A DNA stretch of 64,000 bases, taken from positions 1 through 64,000 of the forward strand of contig NZ_JBJXRK010000004.1 of NCBI RefSeq assembly GCF_046224405.1, in the 5' to 3' direction. This stretch comes from Gudongella sp046224405. Its GTDB lineage: Bacteria; Bacillota; Clostridia; Tissierellales; Tissierellaceae. The notes beneath the pieces were generated by a model, which was not told the origin of the DNA, searched no databases, and saw nothing but the letters and a program-made list of their open reading frames with translations. How positions within the stretch are numbered: the first letter of the stretch is position 1; every line of letters starts with the position of its first letter. Both the position numbers and the translations under genes were made by a program. This document shows positions 8,788-17,003 of this stretch, in pieces.

Positions 8788-9765
8788 TTATTTGCCCACT
8801 GTCACAAAGTCCTCCTGGAGCTCCTCTGGTATCCTTACTCCAAGCTTGTCTGCAATGCCTACGTTGATTACATTTGCATATTCCGAAACGGTCTCCACAG
8901 GATTTTCCCCAATGGACTCACCGTCGATTATCCTAGCTATCATCCTTCCTGTCTGTTCCCCCAGAAGGTTGTAGTCGATTCCCACTGTTGCAAGACCACC
9001 ATCAGCCACCATGGAGTCCGCTCCCACATAGATGGGGATTCCTGCCTCCGTTGCCACCTGTGAGTATGTAGCCATGGCCGAGGCCACCATATTGTCATTT
9101 GGTGTGAACAGTGCGTCCACCTGACCTACAAGGGATGATACAGCCTGCTGGATATCTGCTGTGGAGGTTATTGAAACCTCCCTGTATGGGATTCCTTCCC
9201 TGTCGCAGTATTCCTTTGTGTTGTCAATGCTTGCGGCTGAGTTGATCTCACTGCTGTTGTAGAGGAATCCGTAGGTTTTGACATCCGGGGTGAGGACCTT
9301 TGAAAGCTCTATTATATCTTCAACGGGTATTGAATTTGAAACCCCGGTCACATTCCCCTCAGGCTTTGAAGGGTCCTTCACAAGGCCCGCCTCCACAGGG
9401 TTGCTTACGGCTGCAAAGACTATTGGGATATCGCTTGTTGAGGATAGTGCAGCCTGGGCTGCCGGAGTTGCTATTGCGACTATCATGTCCACCCTTTCAC
9501 CAATCAGGTTCTGCATGATTGACTGGAGAAGGCTCATGTCTCCATTTGCATTTTGCATGGTTATCTCAACCCTGTCACCCATACCCAGCCTCTCAAGCTC
9601 CTCCACCATGGAATCCCTTGACCTGTTCAGTGAGGGATGGTCCACAGGCTGGACTATTCCTATCCTGTACCTTTCATTTTCCTTTGCCTCTCCAGGTGCT
9701 GTACATCCTGTAAGTACCACCATTGCCACTACTCCTGCCATGATTGCTGCCAACATCTTTTTCAT
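8788..9765 (-). CDS. ABC substrate-binding lipoprotein, probable phenylalanine branch
   Basis: A 325-residue receptor of the ABC_sub_bind family (PF04392, TrpX-like). A lipoprotein signal peptide ends in VVLTGC at about 16-21. Family marks are IGIVQPVDHPSLN, MQNANGD, VAAVSNPVEAGLV-like and FTPNDNMVASAM. It is closely similar to the protein at 10113-11087 along its whole length. It lies downstream of a T-box whose specifier triplet reads TTC (Phe), so expression should rise when tRNA-Phe is uncharged. This makes phenylalanine, or its keto acid, the likely ligand; that is inference from the leader, not from ligand-site residues. Confidence 0.88.
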   Translation of the reverse strand: MKKMLAAIMAGVVAMVVLTGCTAPGEAKENERYRIGIVQPVDHPSLNRSRDSMVEELERLGMGDRVEITMQNANGDMSLLQSIMQNLIGERVDMIVAIATPAAQAALSSTSDIPIVFAAVSNPVEAGLVKDPSKPEGNVTGVSNSIPVEDIIELSKVLTPDVKTYGFLYNSSEINSAASIDNTKEYCDREGIPYREVSITSTADIQQAVSSLVGQVDALFTPNDNMVASAMATYSQVATEAGIPIYVGADSMVADGGLATVGIDYNLLGEQTGRMIARIIDGESIGENPVETVSEYANVINVGIADKLGVRIPEELQEDFVTVGK

Positions 9766-9819
9766 TTTGACATCTCTCCCTTTATGTTTTTTGTATTGGC
9801 ATCAGGCAGGTATATATAC

Positions 9820-9851
9820 AAAAAAATCTGCCCTTAAAATAAGGACAGATT
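9820..9851 (-). terminator. T-box terminator hairpin (Phe copy)
   Basis: AATCTGTCCTTA and TAAGGGCAGATT pair around three bases, followed by a T-run. The 5' arm shares TCCTT with the antiterminator, which is the normal T-box switch. Confidence 0.85.
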
Positions 9852-10075
9852 ATAATCTGCTATACCACCTTATGTTTATGTTAATGCTAGAATGCCAACA
9901 CATTCCTTGCCGTTAATGCCGGCTTACAGCTTGGATACTCGAACCTGTCTACACAGGTCTTTCGCCTCGCCCTCAGTGGGGAATTTACCGATCAGCATCT
10001 CCGCAGGATTTCCACCATCACCTGCTCTCTATTGGCGCTTGTTTCGATTTGACTTCCACTTCATCGGTTTGTTGT
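9820..10075 (-). ncRNA. T-box leader, specifier TTC (tRNA-Phe)
   Basis: A T-box riboswitch that reads tRNA charging. On the minus strand it has AGAGAGCAGGTGATGGTGG (stem I start), then the specifier region in which the triplet TTC (plus 9981-9983) is followed by CCCAC and TGAG. The T-box core AAGGTGGTATAGC ends in UGGU (TGG at plus 9865-9867), which would pair with an ACCA tRNA end. The antiterminator shares TCCTT with the terminator. The specifier was placed by the five-base spacing to TGAG, as in the known glyQS leader. Same architecture as the leader at 11153-11429. It lies between two binding-protein genes. Confidence 0.88.
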
Positions 10076-10080
10076 ATTAG

Positions 10081-10109
10081 ATTATATGGGCTGAAAAATT
10101 AAATGTCAA
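10081..10109 (-). promoter_or_regulatory. Sigma-A promoter of the Phe T-box unit
   Basis: TTGACA (plus 10104-10109) and TATAAT (plus 10081-10086) are perfect consensus boxes 17 bases apart on the minus strand. Transcription would begin near 10074, just ahead of the T-box. It lies right behind the stop of the upstream receptor gene, so the downstream operon has its own start. Confidence 0.9.
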
Positions 10110-10112
10110 CAG

Positions 10113-11087
10113 CTAATTTGAAATTAAAATAAAATCATCTTTCATTTCCTCAGGAATCACAATGCCAAGTGCAGCTGCAGCATCCATGTTTATCATATTT
10201 GCATATTCAGCTATCTGTTCAACGGGATTGTCGGATATTTCCCCGCCATCAGCTATTCTCTTTATCATCCTCCCGGTCTGTTTCCCAAGAAGGGTGTAGT
10301 CTATTCCAACAGTTGCAAATCCCCCGTCCTTTACCATGGAATCCGCACCCACATAGATGGGGATTCCCGCCTCCGTTGCAAGCTGAACATAGGTGGGCAT
10401 GGCTGAGGCCACTGTGTTGTCGTTGGGTGTAAAGAAGGCGTCCACCTCTTCCACAAGGGACGATACAGCCTGGTGAAGGTCCGCGGTTCCTGTGATTGTC
10501 ACTTCCCTGTAGACAAGGCCCTCCATCTCAAGGTAGTCCTTGGCCCTTTCGATACCAGTTGATGAGTTGATCTCGCTGCTGTTGTAGACCAGTCCGTAGG
10601 TCTTGACACCAGGGGTCAGGACCCTTGAAAGGTCCAGTATGTCCTGGACAGGGATGGAGTTTGACACTCCCGTGATGTTTTTGTCCGTCTCTGAAAAGCT
10701 CCTTACAAGCCCTGCCTCCACGGGATTGCTGACGGCTGAAAAAACAATCGGAATATCTTTTGTTGAAGCCATTGCCGCCTGGGCCGTAGGTGTTGCGATG
10801 GGCACGATCATATCCACCTCATCCCCAACAAGATTTTGCATTATCGTCTGAAGGAGGTTCATGTCCCCGTTTGCGTTGTGGAAGGATATTTCAACCTCAT
10901 CTCCCATACCAAGCTCATTGAGTTCACCTTCTATTGCATCCCTGATCTGGTTCAGGGATGGGTGGTCCACGTGCTGAACGATTGCTATCTTGTAATTCTC
11001 ACTTGTTGCAGCTGACCCTCTTGCACACCCTCCCAAAAGTCCAACAACAAGTGTTCCTGCCATAAGTAATGCCAACATCTTTTTCAT
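10113..11087 (-). CDS. trpX: ABC substrate-binding lipoprotein, probable tryptophan branch (TrpX)
   Basis: A 324-residue PF04392 receptor with a lipoprotein signal peptide ending in VGLLGGC. It carries the same family marks as its neighbour: IAIVQHVDHPSLN, HNANGD, VSNPVEAGLV, FTPNDNTVASAM and YVGADSMVKDGG. The leader in front has a TGG specifier and a UGGC acceptor-pairing sequence, matching tRNA-Trp, so tryptophan is the likely ligand. No second permease or ATPase follows; it presumably shares those at 7043-8766. A strong promoter for the next unit begins directly after the stop. Best explained as a tandem duplication of leader plus receptor with later change of specificity. Confidence 0.9.
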   Translation of the reverse strand: MKKMLALLMAGTLVVGLLGGCARGSAATSENYKIAIVQHVDHPSLNQIRDAIEGELNELGMGDEVEISFHNANGDMNLLQTIMQNLVGDEVDMIVPIATPTAQAAMASTKDIPIVFSAVSNPVEAGLVRSFSETDKNITGVSNSIPVQDILDLSRVLTPGVKTYGLVYNSSEINSSTGIERAKDYLEMEGLVYREVTITGTADLHQAVSSLVEEVDAFFTPNDNTVASAMPTYVQLATEAGIPIYVGADSMVKDGGFATVGIDYTLLGKQTGRMIKRIADGGEISDNPVEQIAEYANMINMDAAAALGIVIPEEMKDDFILISN

Positions 11088-11152
11088 CCTACATCTCTCC
11101 TTTTGTTTTGTTAGATTTTTGTATTGGCACTCAGGCAGGCAACTGCAAAAAA

Positions 11153-11183
11153 CAAAAAATCTGTCCTCAAAAATAAGGACAGA
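11153..11183 (-). terminator. T-box terminator hairpin (Trp copy)
   Basis: TCTGTCCT and AGGACAGA pair around an 8-nt loop, followed by TTTTTTG. TCCTT of the 5' arm also pairs with AAGG of the T-box core. Confidence 0.85.
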
Positions 11184-11429
11184 AAAAATCTGCTATGCCA
11201 CCTTAAGTATTAAAAATCAATCACTCCATTTGTTTGTGGAGAGATTATCATCCTGGAATGCCAACACATCCCTTGCCGTTAATGCCGGCCTACAGCTTGG
11301 ATACTCGAATTACTCTTTCACCTCGCCCTCAGTGGGCCATTTGCCGAACAGCATTTCCGCAGGATTTCCACCATCACCTGCTCTCTTTTGGCGCTTACTC
11401 GGTTTGATTTCCACTTCATCGGTTTGTTG
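11153..11429 (-). ncRNA. T-box leader, specifier TGG (tRNA-Trp)
   Basis: A second T-box with the same order of parts as the copy at 9820-10075. The specifier triplet TGG (plus 11337-11339) sits in the same flanks (AAA before, CCCACTGAG after). The T-box core is AAGGTGGCATAGC, where UGGC (TGG at plus 11198-11200) pairs with GCCA; bacterial tRNA-Trp has a G discriminator, which fits. A terminator with a T-run follows. It should let transcription into trpX proceed when tRNA-Trp is uncharged. Confidence 0.9.
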
Positions 11430-11435
11430 TATTAG

Positions 11436-11464
11436 ATTATATGGCTTGGATATTTTGTTGTCAA
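11436..11464 (-). promoter_or_regulatory. Sigma-A promoter of the Trp T-box unit
   Basis: TTGACA (plus 11459-11464) and TATAAT (plus 11436-11441) are perfect boxes with a 17-base spacer on the minus strand. The -35 box lies 9 bases beyond the helD stop. The sequence after the -10 box (CTAATACAACAAACC) is identical to that of the Phe copy. Confidence 0.9.
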
Positions 11465-11472
11465 GGGCAATT

Positions 11473-13752
11473 CTAAATGTTTTTTTCAGGAAGGAATTTG
11501 ATGTTCCCTTCCATCCTGTAAATGTGCAGCCTGTGGAGGGCCCTGGTCATGGCAACATACAGGAGCTTTATGTCCAGGTCATCATCCCCAAAATCCTCCT
11601 CCATACTGGCCAGTACCACAACGTCAAACTCAAGACCCTTGGCCAGGTAGGAGGGGACAATCATTATCCCTGCATGGTAATCCTCCTGCTTCTCATCAAG
11701 CAGCATCACATCACCCAGGCCGCTTTTATCAAGATGCTTCTTGAAGGCCTTTGCTTCATCCATTGTCTTGCAAACAAGGGCTATGGATTTGAAGCCCTCC
11801 TCTTTTGATCTTCGAAGCCTTTTCACAACCTTTTGAACAAGGTCCTTCTTATCCTTGAAGCTTATTATTTCCGGCTCTTCACCATGCCTGATCACCGGCT
11901 TTGCAAGAACTGTCATGGTGTCCTTCCTCATGTCAATGACCCTGTTGGCCAGGTCCATAATTTCTATGGTGGTCCTGTAGCTTTGCTCAAGGTGCATAAA
12001 GGAAATGTCATCATCAAAGGCATGGTAGATCACCTCTTCCCAGCTGTCAATCCCCCTGTAGGAATGGATTCCTTGTGAAATGTCCCCAAGGAGGGTGAAC
12101 ATCTTGGTGTTTACGACGGATCTCAATGCCAAAAGCTGGAATACGCTGAAGTCCTGAGCCTCGTCAATTACAACGGATTTGATTCCCAGATCCTCCTCAA
12201 ATCCAAGGAGCCTTTTCTTCATATAAACAAGTGGTGCAAGGTCCTCAAGCTCGATCCTCTTCTTTGCCAGAAGGTCACCTGTTGTATCACAGAGATGTTC
12301 AAGACTCTCTGAATCAAGCTCCCTCTTGCTGTACCTTTCCATCACCCTGGGGTCTGTCACCAGGTCTGTGTACAGCTGGAAGAGGTCAAGCTTTGGGAAT
12401 TTTGACATGTAGGACTTGACCAGGTTTTTTGACTCCTTAGCTAGCTCCTCAAGCCTTTGGTCCCTGATGTCAATGAGCTTTACAACCTTGAGTCTCGACT
12501 CCTCAGAGCCGTCGGAGGAATGTCTCATATCCTCGATCCTGTCGTTATAATGGTTCTCAACATCCTCTATGATATTCTTCCTGGACTTCTTGAACCTGGT
12601 GCTCAACAGCTTCTTAAGGTGGTCACTTCTCTTCTTCAATGGAAGGTAGTAGAGCTCATCCTCCATAAGGCCTCTGATTTCATCCCTGGACATGATTACA
12701 TGGTCCGCAAGCACAAAATCCTCATCAGGGGTGTAGCTCCTTTCAACATCCGACAGATAGGCATCCACAATTTCCTTGAAATGGATGCTTCCCTTGAATT
12801 TTGAAGCCCATCCCAACAGGTTCCCGCCCTCGTCTTTGGACCTTATTATTTCCTGAATCTTGTTCCCGGAATCAGCAAGCCTATGGCTCTTTCCCAGAAT
12901 TTGATGCATAAAGTCAATATAGGTGGTCTGCTTGACCCTCTCAACCCCAAGCTCTGGAAGCACCTCAGAAATATAGTTTATGAAAAGCTTGTTGGGAGCT
13001 AGTATCATCAGCTCCTCAGGGAAAAATTTATCCTCCAGCCTGTAGAGAAAGTATGCTATCCTGTGCAATGCAATTGTCGTCTTTCCACTTCCGGCAACCC
13101 CCTGAACCAAAAGGGGTTTTCCTATGTCCGCCCTGATTACACGGTTTTGCTCAGCCTGTATGGTTGAGGCAATATCTTTAAGCCTATCCTCGGCATTTTC
13201 CTCCAAAGCAGCCTGCAGGAAGGCATCATTGGCTGTGATGTCTATGTCCATGATGTCCTTAAGCTGTGCGTTTTCAATTGTGTATTGCCTTTTCAGGGTC
13301 ATTTCACCCTCCTGGACCCCGTCATCGGTCTGGTATGAGTTTTCGCCAATTCTACCCTCGTAGTAAAGGTTGGCTATGGGAGACCTCCAGTCCACTATTA
13401 GGGGCATGGCGTCCTGGGCCTTGAAGAGGGATGTCTTTCCGATATATATCTTGTCCTTCTTCTCGCCGCCCTCTTGCTTGAAGTCAATCCTTGCAAAATA
13501 GGGCTTGTCCTTTGTCCTTTGCAGACTTTCATAATTTCTTTCCGCTATCTCCATAAACTTGGTGTTGATCAGGACACTGATGTAGCTTTGGGAGCTGTCA
13601 AGATAGTCCAGATTCTCCATTGCCTCCTGGATATTGGCCTTGTAGAGGGTCTTGTATTCCTCGGTTGCCTCCAGAGTCTTCTTGATGTATTCGTTGGTCA
13701 GCTCGAGTCTGTCCAGCTCCTCCTTAAGTTCTTCCTTTGATAGGTGCTTCAT
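11473..13752 (-). CDS. helD: HelD-type superfamily 1 helicase/translocase
   Basis: A 759-residue UvrD/Rep-like ATPase of the HelD group, which in Bacillus binds RNA polymerase and recycles stalled or idle enzyme. The N-terminal 80 residues are charged helices, probably the coiled coil that enters the polymerase. The family motif VDWRSPIANLYYEG is at 120-133. Walker A is GVAGSGKTT at 218-226. Motif II is near SVVIDEAQDFS, and later motifs include LEQSYRTT and LAKGLEFDVVVLASM. Full length for the family. Its ATG overlaps the stop of the upstream MFS gene by 4 bases (ATGA), so translation of the two is probably coupled. A helicase of DNA repair is a less likely reading. Confidence 0.9.
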   Translation of the reverse strand: MKHLSKEELKEELDRLELTNEYIKKTLEATEEYKTLYKANIQEAMENLDYLDSSQSYISVLINTKFMEIAERNYESLQRTKDKPYFARIDFKQEGGEKKDKIYIGKTSLFKAQDAMPLIVDWRSPIANLYYEGRIGENSYQTDDGVQEGEMTLKRQYTIENAQLKDIMDIDITANDAFLQAALEENAEDRLKDIASTIQAEQNRVIRADIGKPLLVQGVAGSGKTTIALHRIAYFLYRLEDKFFPEELMILAPNKLFINYISEVLPELGVERVKQTTYIDFMHQILGKSHRLADSGNKIQEIIRSKDEGGNLLGWASKFKGSIHFKEIVDAYLSDVERSYTPDEDFVLADHVIMSRDEIRGLMEDELYYLPLKKRSDHLKKLLSTRFKKSRKNIIEDVENHYNDRIEDMRHSSDGSEESRLKVVKLIDIRDQRLEELAKESKNLVKSYMSKFPKLDLFQLYTDLVTDPRVMERYSKRELDSESLEHLCDTTGDLLAKKRIELEDLAPLVYMKKRLLGFEEDLGIKSVVIDEAQDFSVFQLLALRSVVNTKMFTLLGDISQGIHSYRGIDSWEEVIYHAFDDDISFMHLEQSYRTTIEIMDLANRVIDMRKDTMTVLAKPVIRHGEEPEIISFKDKKDLVQKVVKRLRRSKEEGFKSIALVCKTMDEAKAFKKHLDKSGLGDVMLLDEKQEDYHAGIMIVPSYLAKGLEFDVVVLASMEEDFGDDDLDIKLLYVAMTRALHRLHIYRMEGNIKFLPEKNI

Positions 13753-15047
13753 TTAATTTCCCCTTCCTCTGTTTCCTCAGGCTCCTCCGGTGCCGGTGAT
13801 GCGAATGATGCCAAGGCCCCAAGTATGGGGAATGCCATCATAAGGATCAGTATCTCGTTGTAGCCTCCAAAAATATCATATGCCATGCCAAAGGGCAGAG
13901 GCCCCAGAGCAGATCCAACCACCATGGATGTCATTGTTATGCTACGTATGCTTCCAAGATGTGTGCTTCCAAAGTAGTTTGGCCAGATTACACCAGTACT
14001 CACTGAGTCAAAGGCCATAAAAATTCCGTGAAGGACTGCATAGACAATCAGGAGTCCAGGACTGTCCCCAAGGAAGATAGCCAGAACAACTCCCAGATAG
14101 AGTATATAGTTGAAGCCCTTCACAAGGTGGACCTTTACATTGTCCACCACAAATCCCGCCACAAAGGTCATGGGAAATTGGCTCAGGGCCATTATGCTGA
14201 GGATCGAGGCGGCAAATGCCGATGAAAATCCCTTTTCTCCAATGATTGACACTATGTGAAAGGTTATCCCTGTGTTTATCATGGAGGGAATGGCCATGGT
14301 AAGGAGGAGGAGCCAGAAGGCCCTTGTCCTTACGGCCTCCTCCAGTCTCCACGGGTAGCTGCTCACTCTGATTTTCTTTGCCGGCCTGAACCTGTTCTGG
14401 TCCAGGTCATGGTCCGTATCCCCATCCGGCTTCAGTCCCTTGTCTTCTGGCCGGTTTCTTATGAGAGTCCAACCTACAGGTACCATTACTGCAAGCAGAA
14501 GTATTGTCCATGTTCTCCAGGCAATAGCCGCCCCGAAATGAACAAGCATAAAGTTGTTTAAGGGAGGTATGGCAGCTGAACCCACAACTCCACCCAACGC
14601 CATAAGGCTAAGAGCCTTTCCCCTGTTTCGCTGGAACCATGCAGGTACAAGGGTGTTGGGCAAAAGTGTCATTGATCCCTGCCCCAAGAGCCTAAGTAAA
14701 AAGAAGCCCACTACAAGCATAAGGGGCGTCCTTACAAAGCTCATCCAAAGGGCAGCCATTCCAAGTGCAAATGAAATTGCAACAAGCATCCATCTCTGGC
14801 CCTTTTTGTCTATGGCCCTTCCTATCACAGGCAGGGTGAAGCCTGCAACAAGTGTCGCCATGGAGTAGTAGCTTGAGACCTGTGTCCTTCCCCAGCCAAA
14901 GGTCTCAACATAGTGGTCGATGAATATTGACACGGAATAGGTCTGTCCGGGACCCGAGAAAAACAGGGTCAGGGCCGCCACAGCTACAATCATCCAGCCG
15001 TAGAAGGGTTTTTTTGATTCATTTATCTCAATCTTTGATTTGTTCAT
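13749..15047 (-). CDS. MFS transporter, oxalate/formate-antiporter-like
   Basis: A 432-residue major facilitator with twelve predicted membrane segments. FYGWMIVAVAALTLFFSGPGQTY near the N-terminus and GRAIDKKGQR between segments 2 and 3 are typical of the OFA and monocarboxylate-like branch. The central loop is charged (about 195-225), as usual for MFS. I start it at ATG 15047, behind TTGAGG, instead of the TTG 36 bases upstream, which has no ribosome site. The substrate cannot be read from the sequence; a small organic acid is the family norm. It is the first gene of a two-gene unit with helD. Confidence 0.85.
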   Translation of the reverse strand: MNKSKIEINESKKPFYGWMIVAVAALTLFFSGPGQTYSVSIFIDHYVETFGWGRTQVSSYYSMATLVAGFTLPVIGRAIDKKGQRWMLVAISFALGMAALWMSFVRTPLMLVVGFFLLRLLGQGSMTLLPNTLVPAWFQRNRGKALSLMALGGVVGSAAIPPLNNFMLVHFGAAIAWRTWTILLLAVMVPVGWTLIRNRPEDKGLKPDGDTDHDLDQNRFRPAKKIRVSSYPWRLEEAVRTRAFWLLLLTMAIPSMINTGITFHIVSIIGEKGFSSAFAASILSIMALSQFPMTFVAGFVVDNVKVHLVKGFNYILYLGVVLAIFLGDSPGLLIVYAVLHGIFMAFDSVSTGVIWPNYFGSTHLGSIRSITMTSMVVGSALGPLPFGMAYDIFGGYNEILILMMAFPILGALASFASPAPEEPEETEEGEIK

Positions 15048-15124
15048 TTTATGCCTCAATTCTTTGATGGTTTCTTGATTCAAAGGTTAAGTATATCAAA
15101 AATCGGCTACATAATCCAGCAAAC

Positions 15125-15156
15125 ATGGAAAAAGGTCCTCCAGAGGAAGGACCTTT
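15125..15156 (-). terminator. Terminator between acr3 and the MFS gene
   Basis: AAAGGTCCT and AGGACCTTT pair around a 7-8-nt loop; on the minus strand a TTTTTCC tail follows. It sits 3 bases after the acr3 stop and would end the arsR-acr3 transcript. Confidence 0.8.
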
Positions 15157-15158
15157 CA

Positions 15159-16208
15159 TTAGGCTGTCTTAAACCAGCCTCTTGTGTTATTCGCTATCTT
15201 AACCAAAAGCAACATTACAGGGACCTCCACAAGCACCCCTACAACCGTCGCCACTGCAGCCCCTGAAGTCAGGCCGAACACTGAAATCGACACTGCAACC
15301 GCCAATTCAAAGAAGTTTGACGCTCCGATCATTCCGGCAGGTGCAGCCACATTGTGGGGCAGCTTCCAAGCCTTTGCCCACATGTAGGCTATGAAGAAGA
15401 TCAGGAAGGTCTGGATTATCAATGGTATTGCAATCAGCAAGATGTTTATTGGATTTTCAATTATGATCTGACCCTGGAATGAGAAAATGATGATCAGGGT
15501 AAGAAGCAGTCCTCCGATTGTAACATTGTTGAACTTTGGAATATAAACCTTTTCAAAGTATTCAAGCCCTTTGTTTCGTGTGATTACCGTCCTTGATACA
15601 ACCCCTGCAACAAGGGGGATCACTACAAACAATACCACTGAAAGGAAGAGGGTTCCCCACGGTACGATTATATCACTTACCCCAAGTAAAAGTGCAACTA
15701 TGGGTACAAAGGCAACCAGGATAATCAGGTCGTTAGTGGCAACCTGGACCAAGGTGTATGCTGGGTTTCCCTTTGTAAGGTGACTCCACACAAATACCAT
15801 GGCCGTACATGGCGCCGCTCCAAGGAGCACAGCTCCTGCCAGGTACTGCTTTGCCATCTCCCCGTCGATAAGATTGCTGTAGAATACATTAAAGAAAAGG
15901 TAGGCTATGGCAAACATTGAAAAGGGCTTTATCAGCCAGTTTGTTACCCATGTTACAATAAGTCCCTTGGGGTTCTCCCCAACCTGCTTTACGCTCTTGA
16001 AGTCAACCTTTAGCATCATCGGGTAGATCATCAGCCAGATAAGTATGGCCACTGGAATTGATACACTGTAGTATTCGAATCTGCTTAGGAATTCCGGTAT
16101 CCCTGGCAGGTATACACCGATTGCCACACCGACTGCCATACAAAGGGCTACCCATACTGTAAGGTATTTCTCAAAAAAACTGATGCCGGACAGGTCTTGT
16201 TTTGTCAT
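15159..16208 (-). CDS. acr3: ACR3-family arsenite efflux carrier
   Basis: A 349-residue, ten-segment membrane protein of the ACR3 (BASS superfamily) type that expels arsenite. The motif LLGAAPCTAMVFVWSHLTKG holds the conserved Cys at about 134, essential in characterised ACR3 proteins. The N-terminus (FFEKYLTVWVALCMAVGVAIG) is typical, and the length is normal. It starts behind GGAGGCGATGAA, 27 bases after the stop of arsR at 16236-16625. No arsA ATPase or arsC reductase is seen nearby, so it would act as a secondary carrier on arsenite already formed in the reduced anaerobic cell. Confidence 0.92.
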   Translation of the reverse strand: MTKQDLSGISFFEKYLTVWVALCMAVGVAIGVYLPGIPEFLSRFEYYSVSIPVAILIWLMIYPMMLKVDFKSVKQVGENPKGLIVTWVTNWLIKPFSMFAIAYLFFNVFYSNLIDGEMAKQYLAGAVLLGAAPCTAMVFVWSHLTKGNPAYTLVQVATNDLIILVAFVPIVALLLGVSDIIVPWGTLFLSVVLFVVIPLVAGVVSRTVITRNKGLEYFEKVYIPKFNNVTIGGLLLTLIIIFSFQGQIIIENPINILLIAIPLIIQTFLIFFIAYMWAKAWKLPHNVAAPAGMIGASNFFELAVAVSISVFGLTSGAAVATVVGVLVEVPVMLLLVKIANNTRGWFKTA

Positions 16209-16235
16209 TTCATCGCCTCCATAAGAATATATTGA

Positions 16236-16625
16236 TTATTGCAGTTCAAACAGTGAAAGGACAAGTTCCCTTTCATTGTTTATGGTCTGACATGTATATG
16301 GACTTTCCACATACGCACTACATTTTTTAAGGTCTTCAATGAAAACTCCCTCGGAACCAAACTTGTTCTGGAGGTATTCCATAAGCATCCTGTTTTCCTT
16401 CTTGAACTGGTCGCTGATCCTGTAGTGAATCCACTGGGCATCCTTGTAGCCGGTTATGATCCCCACATTCTTGAGCTTTCCAAGATGCCTTGATACATTG
16501 GACTGGGTCAGGTCAAGAATCACCTCGAATTCACATACGCAAAGCTCATAGTTGAAAAGCAGATTAAGGATCCTCAGCCTGTTCTCATCCCCGAGAGCCT
16601 TGAAAATATTATCCAAATCAATCAC
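16236..16625 (-). CDS. arsR: ArsR-family repressor (acr3-linked)
   Basis: A 129-residue winged-helix repressor of the ArsR/SmtB family. The alpha-3 metal box reads YELCVCEFE, with the CxC pair that binds As(III) in ArsR, and the recognition helix is LTQSNVSRHLGKLKNVG. There are further Cys residues at the C-terminus (KKCSAY and PYTCQ). It is the first gene of the operon with acr3, so self-repression lifted by arsenite is the expected circuit. A candidate operator is listed at 16630-16659. Confidence 0.9.
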   Translation of the reverse strand: MIDLDNIFKALGDENRLRILNLLFNYELCVCEFEVILDLTQSNVSRHLGKLKNVGIITGYKDAQWIHYRISDQFKKENRMLMEYLQNKFGSEGVFIEDLKKCSAYVESPYTCQTINNERELVLSLFELQ

Positions 16626-16629
16626 CTCT

Positions 16630-16659
16630 TATATGCGTATATTTGATTTCACTCATATA
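16630..16659. promoter_or_regulatory. Candidate ArsR operator of the acr3 operon
   Basis: TATATG (16630-16635) and CATATA (16654-16659) form an inverted repeat with an 18-base spacer just upstream of arsR. The AT-rich ATATG half-sites resemble those in front of the other arsR at 19375-19392. Assignment by position and symmetry only. Confidence 0.4.
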
Positions 16660-16697
16660 CTACAACAAAAAAATAACAATGTCAACATGAACTTTTC

Positions 16698-16728
16698 ATC
16701 TGCCAGATGAATTCATCATCTGGCAGAT
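16698..16728. other. Perfect hairpin between trx gene and arsR
   Basis: ATCTGCCAGATGA and TCATCTGGCAGAT are perfect 13-base arms around ATTCA. A T-run follows only on the plus strand, where there is no gene to terminate; the minus-strand side lacks one. It may be a weak terminator for the upstream thioredoxin gene or a regulatory site. Confidence 0.5.
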
Positions 16729-16733
16729 TTTCA

Positions 16734-16961
16734 TTAAAGCATTGCCTTTATCTCTTCAACCGTTGGAACCTTGCCCTTTACCTTTACCTGCTCGTCAATT
16801 ACAAGGGCAGGAGTTGCCATTACCCCGTAGGACATGATTCCCTGAACGTCCTCCACCTTCTCGATTGTTGCATCGATTCCAAGAGCCTTTACTGCCTCTC
16901 TTGCGTTCTCCTCAGTTTTCTGGCACTTTTTGCAGCCTGTTCCCAAAACCTTGATTATCAT
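16734..16961 (-). CDS. Small thioredoxin-like redox protein (CKKC)
   Basis: A 75-residue thioredoxin-fold protein of the redox-active disulfide protein 2 group. The active site is GTGCKKCQKTE near the N-terminus and the cis-Pro region reads VMATPALVIDEQ. It is often found beside ArsP/DUF318 permeases and ArsR genes, as here, and may reduce a thiol or metalloid substrate. It begins behind GAGGAATATTTT, 42 bases after the universal stress gene. Function inside the arsenic cluster is inference. Confidence 0.85.
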   Translation of the reverse strand: MIIKVLGTGCKKCQKTEENAREAVKALGIDATIEKVEDVQGIMSYGVMATPALVIDEQVKVKGKVPTVEEIKAML

Positions 16962-17003
16962 AAAATATTCCTCCTTGAATTTATTTATATTATTTAATAC
17001 GAT

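Noticed and set aside
8042..8974. 310-codon plus-strand open frame opposite the ABC permease and receptor
   Set aside because: Low-complexity translation, no ribosome site, and it crosses two well-supported minus-strand genes.
16698..16728. Calling the perfect hairpin a terminator of the thioredoxin gene
   Set aside because: The T-run is on the wrong side for the minus-strand gene, so it was listed only as a hairpin.
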